A DNA stretch of 39,318 nt from Pyrinomonas sp040289685 (GTDB lineage: Bacteria; Acidobacteriota; Blastocatellia; Pyrinomonadales; Pyrinomonadaceae): contig NZ_PSLQ01000029.1 in NCBI RefSeq assembly GCF_040289685.1, positions 1 through 39,318 of the forward strand, in the 5' to 3' direction. The notes under the pieces were generated by a model. The model did not search any database. It saw only the letters and a list, made by a program, of their open reading frames with translations, and was not told the DNA's origin. Positions 36,018 to 39,318 of this stretch are shown here, piece by piece. Within the stretch, counting starts at the first letter, position 1. Each line of letters begins with the position of its first letter. The position numbers and the translations under genes were made by a program.

Positions 36018-37007
36018 GTGGAAGCTGAGATCAACATCACCGAGACGATCGATCCGGGGATTGATGGTCGAGCAAAAGTCGAGGTTCGCGTGCCGGCCTC
36101 GACCTCGAATCTCGGATCAGGCTTCGACTGTTGCGGACTAGCGCTCGATCTTTATCTTCAAGCCAGAGCAACGACTGTGGAAAGCGCGCCTCGCTTGCGC
36201 ATCAAAGGCGAAGGTGCAACGCTTCGCGTCGAGGAGAACTTGATCCAAAGAGCGATGCGCTTTGTTGCCGAACGTCGAGGATGGGAACTGCCGCCCGTTC
36301 GCCTCGCCGTGCGCAGCCAGATACCGCTTGCGAGCGGTTTGGGGAGCAGCGGAGCGGCCATCGTCGCTGGCATTGCGCTCGGCGCTGCGATTTGCCGGAA
36401 ACCGCTTTCCACCGCGGACTTTTTGCGTTATGCGACCGAGTTGGAGGGGCACGCCGATAACGTCGCCGCCGCCCTGTTGGGCGGATGGGTGGTCCACTGC
36501 ATAAATCCCGATGGGAGCGTCCTCGCCGTTAAGCGCCCGTGGCCTTCGACGCTGAAGATCATCGTCGTGACGCCCGACGTGCCGCTCGAAACAAAGCGCG
36601 CGCGCGCAGCACTGCCCGATCGTGTTGACCGCGCTGATGCCGTCTTCAACATGCAGCGCGTCGCCCTTCTCTGCGCTGCGGTCGAAAGCGGCGAACACCA
36701 TCTCCTTTGGGAAGCGATGCGCGATCGGCTGCATCAGCCTTACCGACGGAATCTCGTGCCCGGTCTCGATGAAGCGCTCGACGTGCCGCGCGTCGAGGGA
36801 CTCCTTGGCGTTGCACTGAGCGGCGCCGGCCCGAGCGTGATTGCGCTGACCGATGGGCGCGAACAAGAGATCGCTGAATTGATCGCGCTTCCCTTCCGTC
36901 GGCGTGGGATAAAGACTGCCGTTCGCTTTCCGTGCGTCGACGTGCAAGGGTTGGTGGTGAGGAGATTGGACCGAAAAGCGCGCGACTCGTCTTCTCTCGC
37001 CGATTGA
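36018..37007 (+). CDS. thrB: Homoserine kinase (GHMP family)
   Basis: It phosphorylates homoserine, giving the substrate of ThrC. The GTG start at 36018 gives 329 residues; the ribosome-binding site is poor, and homologues begin nearer VEVRVPASTSNLGSGFD, so the first 20 residues may be an extension. The GHMP ATP-binding motif is PLASGLGSSGA (103-113); LEGHADNVAAALLGG and VALSGAGPSVIAL are further landmarks. It closes the lysC-thrC-proC-thrB cluster, 111 bases after proC. Confidence 0.94.
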   Translation: MEAEINITETIDPGIDGRAKVEVRVPASTSNLGSGFDCCGLALDLYLQARATTVESAPRLRIKGEGATLRVEENLIQRAMRFVAERRGWELPPVRLAVRSQIPLASGLGSSGAAIVAGIALGAAICRKPLSTADFLRYATELEGHADNVAAALLGGWVVHCINPDGSVLAVKRPWPSTLKIIVVTPDVPLETKRARAALPDRVDRADAVFNMQRVALLCAAVESGEHHLLWEAMRDRLHQPYRRNLVPGLDEALDVPRVEGLLGVALSGAGPSVIALTDGREQEIAELIALPFRRRGIKTAVRFPCVDVQGLVVRRLDRKARDSSSLAD

Positions 37008-37015
37008 AAGAGCAA

Positions 37016-37034
37016 AATCGAGCTTGTCTCGATT
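37016..37034 (+). terminator. Hairpin after thrB
   Basis: AATCGAG (37016-37022), loop CTTGT and CTCGATT (37028-37034), perfect 7 bp but without a T run. It starts nine bases after the stop. Confidence 0.4.
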
Positions 37035-37045
37035 GAACGGCTCTC

Positions 37046-37068
37046 GCGTCAAGTTGACGCCCTACAAT
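37046..37068 (+). promoter_or_regulatory. 15-bp palindrome abutting a TACAAT box, with no gene downstream
   Basis: GCGTCAA-g-TTGACGC (37046-37060) is a perfect palindrome; TACAAT (37063-37068) follows two bases later. No matching -35 at 16-18 nt. The 240 nt to the next gene, which is on the other strand, are non-coding. Confidence 0.4.
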
Positions 37069-37235
37069 CGCGGGGTTTCCTTGTTGCGACCATGAGCTGC
37101 GCGTCGCATATGCCGTCAAGTCGCTTCCGCGGCGTTCGGCAACTGCCTGAAGGCGGGAACTCTTGCGGCGCGATTTGAGCTTCGACGGCGGAATTCAGCT
37201 CCTGCCAAAGGCCAGCGCGCAGCAAACTCCTTCGT

Positions 37236-37273
37236 AAAAGGGCAAGCTCAATCCGGTCCGGCCAAGCTTGCCC
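37236..37273 (-). terminator. Intrinsic terminator of the M28 peptidase gene
   Basis: On the minus strand GGGCAAGCT (37273-37265) pairs with AGCTTGCCC (37248-37240), with a 16-nt loop, running into TTTTAC. It lies 33 bases past the stop codon. Confidence 0.72.
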
Positions 37274-37305
37274 CTTGCGACAAACTTTAGAGGTTTAGGT
37301 CACGC

Positions 37306-38997
37306 CTATCGCGCGCGAAGCTCTGCGGGCAATTGCTTATCCACGCGCGGGCGCTGCGGCAAGTCGGCCAATGCCCAAGCCGTCATGAAAATGGTTCGCG
37401 CGACGCGCTCCATCTTCTGGTAGTCTATCTTGTCGGGCGAATCCGACGGACGGTGATAATCTTCGTGCACGCCGTTGAAATAGAAGATGATCGGGATCCC
37501 TTTTTGCGCGTAGTTGTAATGATCGCTGCGGAAGAAGAAGCGATTAGGGTCCTTCGGATCATCGTACTTGTAGTTGAGCGCGAGATTGAGGTACGCGCCA
37601 TTGACGCGCTCGCTTAAGTCGCCGAGTTCTGTGCTCATCATGCGCGAACCGATGATGTAGATCTCGTTTGGGCCGGAAAGATCATGATTTTCTGGCTTCG
37701 CGTCCCCATCTCGTTTGCTCCGTCCGATCATGTCGACGTTCAGTTGCGCGATGATCTGACCGAGCGGCACGGTCGGATGCTCCGTGAAGTAACGCGATCC
37801 CCACAATCCCTTCTCTTCTCCGGCATGCCAGACGAAGAGCAACGAGCGCTTGGGTCGAACGCTGCTGCGTGCAGCGGCCTCGGCCATTGCGAGCAGCGCG
37901 GTCGTTCCCGATCCATCGTCGTCCGCTCCGTTGTAGATGCGATCCCCTTTATCGTCCGGCAAACCTACTCCGACGTGATCGTAGTGCGCGCCCAAAGCGA
38001 CGTATTCGTTCTTTAGCACTGGATCGCTTCCTTCGACCATGCCGATGACGTTCTGCGTATAGATCGTCTCAGACGCAGCCTTGACGCTCACTGTCAAGGT
38101 CTTGTCAGGCGACAGCGCGAACGCTTCGCCCGCCTCACCCGAGATGGCGCGGGCGAAAAGGTCTGCCGCGCTCAGCTTCTCCCCGCGAAACAGCGCGTTC
38201 AACAAAGAGAGTGACGCGGTGATCGTCGGAAGTTGATTCGCTTCCGTGGATTGAAAACTTTCGACAAAGGTGATGCCGCGTTCAACGGCGCTCTGCTGTC
38301 GCCTGTTCCACGTAGCCAGAGCTTGGAAGTTAGGGATGATGACGATGCCGCGCGCGCCGTTTTTCCGACCGTAGCTGTCCGGGCTTTCCCAATCTTGTCC
38401 CGATCTACCTTCGGCCACGTCGCGGAAGGTCACGCCTTTCGGAAGACCGCCAGTGACGATCATGATCTTGTCGCGCACATCGACGCCCGCATAAGCGTTG
38501 ATGTTCTTCGCCGGGAAGACCCAACCGTGACCGACATAGACGAGATTGCCGCTTGCCTGGCCGGAGAAGTTTCCGGCCAAGAAATCCTCGCCATAGCGGA
38601 ACTCTTGACCGTTCAGCGTGACGCGCGTCTGCGCCGGATCGACGCGGACGCGACGTAGCGCAATGCGCTGGAAATAGGTCCCGTTTTCGCCCGCTGGTTT
38701 GACGCCAGCGCGCGCAAGCTGCAACGCGATGAACTTGGCCGTCGTGTCCAGACCGCGCGATGGAGTGTCGCGCCCTTCCATCTCGTCGGAAGCGATGAAA
38801 TGAAGGTATTCGCTCAGTTGCGCCGCCGTGATCTGCTCGGCGGCGCGCATAGCTGCCGCAGGCAACGGCGAGGCGGTGGCGCGCGCCTTAACCCTGGATT
38901 GCCCCTCTGCGATAGGCGTCGCCCCCACCGTCAGCAACAACGCCAAAAGAAACAGCCGCTTCGATGAAGCCGTCCGAGATGCTCTTCTTTTATGCAT
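37306..38997 (-). CDS. Secreted M28-family zinc aminopeptidase with PA domain
   Basis: 563 residues from ATG 38997, giving a signal peptide (RLFLLALLLTVGATPIAEG after a basic start). A PA domain insert (about 120-260) sits between the N-terminal helix region and the catalytic domain. Di-zinc ligands are visible: His338 in GAHYDH, Asp360 in NGADDDGSG, Glu394/395 in HAGEEKG (catalytic and ligand), Asp422 in NVDMIG, and His515 in HEDYHRPSDSPDKID. SDHYNYAQKGIP is also diagnostic. It likely trims amino acids from peptides outside the cytoplasm. It stands alone with a clear terminator. Confidence 0.94.
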   Translation of the reverse strand: MHKRRASRTASSKRLFLLALLLTVGATPIAEGQSRVKARATASPLPAAAMRAAEQITAAQLSEYLHFIASDEMEGRDTPSRGLDTTAKFIALQLARAGVKPAGENGTYFQRIALRRVRVDPAQTRVTLNGQEFRYGEDFLAGNFSGQASGNLVYVGHGWVFPAKNINAYAGVDVRDKIMIVTGGLPKGVTFRDVAEGRSGQDWESPDSYGRKNGARGIVIIPNFQALATWNRRQQSAVERGITFVESFQSTEANQLPTITASLSLLNALFRGEKLSAADLFARAISGEAGEAFALSPDKTLTVSVKAASETIYTQNVIGMVEGSDPVLKNEYVALGAHYDHVGVGLPDDKGDRIYNGADDDGSGTTALLAMAEAAARSSVRPKRSLLFVWHAGEEKGLWGSRYFTEHPTVPLGQIIAQLNVDMIGRSKRDGDAKPENHDLSGPNEIYIIGSRMMSTELGDLSERVNGAYLNLALNYKYDDPKDPNRFFFRSDHYNYAQKGIPIIFYFNGVHEDYHRPSDSPDKIDYQKMERVARTIFMTAWALADLPQRPRVDKQLPAELRAR

Positions 38998-39275
38998 TCG
39001 ATTCTTCTCGCTCTCCTTGATCAACGCTCGATGATGAAGCGCCTCGTTTGATGCCGATTCGCGCCGCAACGGTTTGGTCGCTGCGAACGGAATTTCGCCG
39101 CAAACACAGCGCTCTGCCGTTATACGCAGCCCGCCGCGAGAAAGTTTTTCTGCGACCTTGAGAACAAGCGTTTAGGCTTCGCCCGAACGAACCGCTTCGC
39201 ACGCGATCTTTGGAAAATCTTCTGAACGAACGATTGACCTTTTGCTGAACGAGCGGCAGCGAGGTTTAGAAAAAC
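38998..39275. other. Upstream region of the M28 gene, no gene seen
   Basis: The promoter of the minus-strand peptidase should be here but could not be placed. No recognisable coding or RNA gene, and no TnpB-like C-terminus was found in any frame leading up to the right edge. Confidence 0.4.
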
Positions 39276-39318
39276 GGGGGAGCGCGAGTGGGCTGTAATC
39301 CCCCTCAATTCATTGAGG
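39276..39318 (+). other. Two adjacent hairpins at the right edge, possible IS605-type subterminal structure
   Basis: GGGGGA (39276-39281) pairs with TCCCCC (39299-39304). CCTCAAT (39303-39309), tc and ATTGAGG (39312-39318) form a perfect 7-bp hairpin ending exactly at the window edge. The arrangement resembles the hairpins that precede the right-end hairpin of IS605-type elements (recalled, not checked). Confidence 0.4.

Overview
The window reads as a chromosome segment of a GC-rich Gram-negative bacterium. The best guess is an Acidobacteriota member of the Blastocatellia/Pyrinomonas type. That placement is inference from protein style, the KdsD gene (lipopolysaccharide Kdo synthesis), secreted M28 and gamma-glutamyltransferase enzymes, and the gene mix; no rRNA is present to settle it. 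Nearly all genes are housekeeping genes with matching codon use. The only clear mobile DNA is at the left edge, where the first 42 bases are the right end of an IS200/IS605-type element.

Layout, left to right. 0.3-5 kb: PEP carboxylase (+), facing a 7Fe ferredoxin and arabinose-5-phosphate isomerase (-). 5.2-11.6 kb: tRNA-Arg(CCG), tRNA-Leu(TAG) and the protein quality-control cluster tig-clpP-clpX-lon, closed by a strong terminator. 11.8-15.5 kb: two exported enzymes, an esterase-like hydrolase and a gamma-glutamyltransferase. 15.7-22.1 kb: engB, rho, glgA, trxA, a YkgJ-like cysteine-cluster protein and purA, mostly separated by hairpins. 22.2-25.1 kb: a tiny XapX membrane protein (-), HU (+), UV-damage endonuclease UvsE (-) and an unrecognised 84-residue protein with a structured leader and its own terminator. 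25.5-27.6 kb: a Nudix hydrolase and an AI-2E/PerM permease (-), then tRNA-Arg(TCT).

27.8-31.8 kb is a reactive-sulfur module. A divergent ArsR-family regulator faces a four-gene operon: rhodanese-DUF2892, TauE/SafE exporter, CstB-type persulfide dioxygenase-rhodanese fusion, and a SAM methyltransferase. A near-consensus promoter and an overlapping dyad lie between regulator and operon. 32-37 kb holds the aspartate-family genes lysC-thrC-proC-thrB behind a good promoter. 37.3-39 kb is a secreted M28 zinc peptidase (-). The right edge ends inside a palindrome that may belong to the same IS type as the left edge.

The most unusual material is non-coding. There is a leader or small RNA with an internal terminator-like hairpin at 24.6 kb ahead of the unknown small gene. 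A four-segment set of mutually exclusive hairpins lies between clpP and clpX. A near-perfect 26-bp palindrome competes with the glgA terminator. All starts, promoters and hairpins were read by eye.
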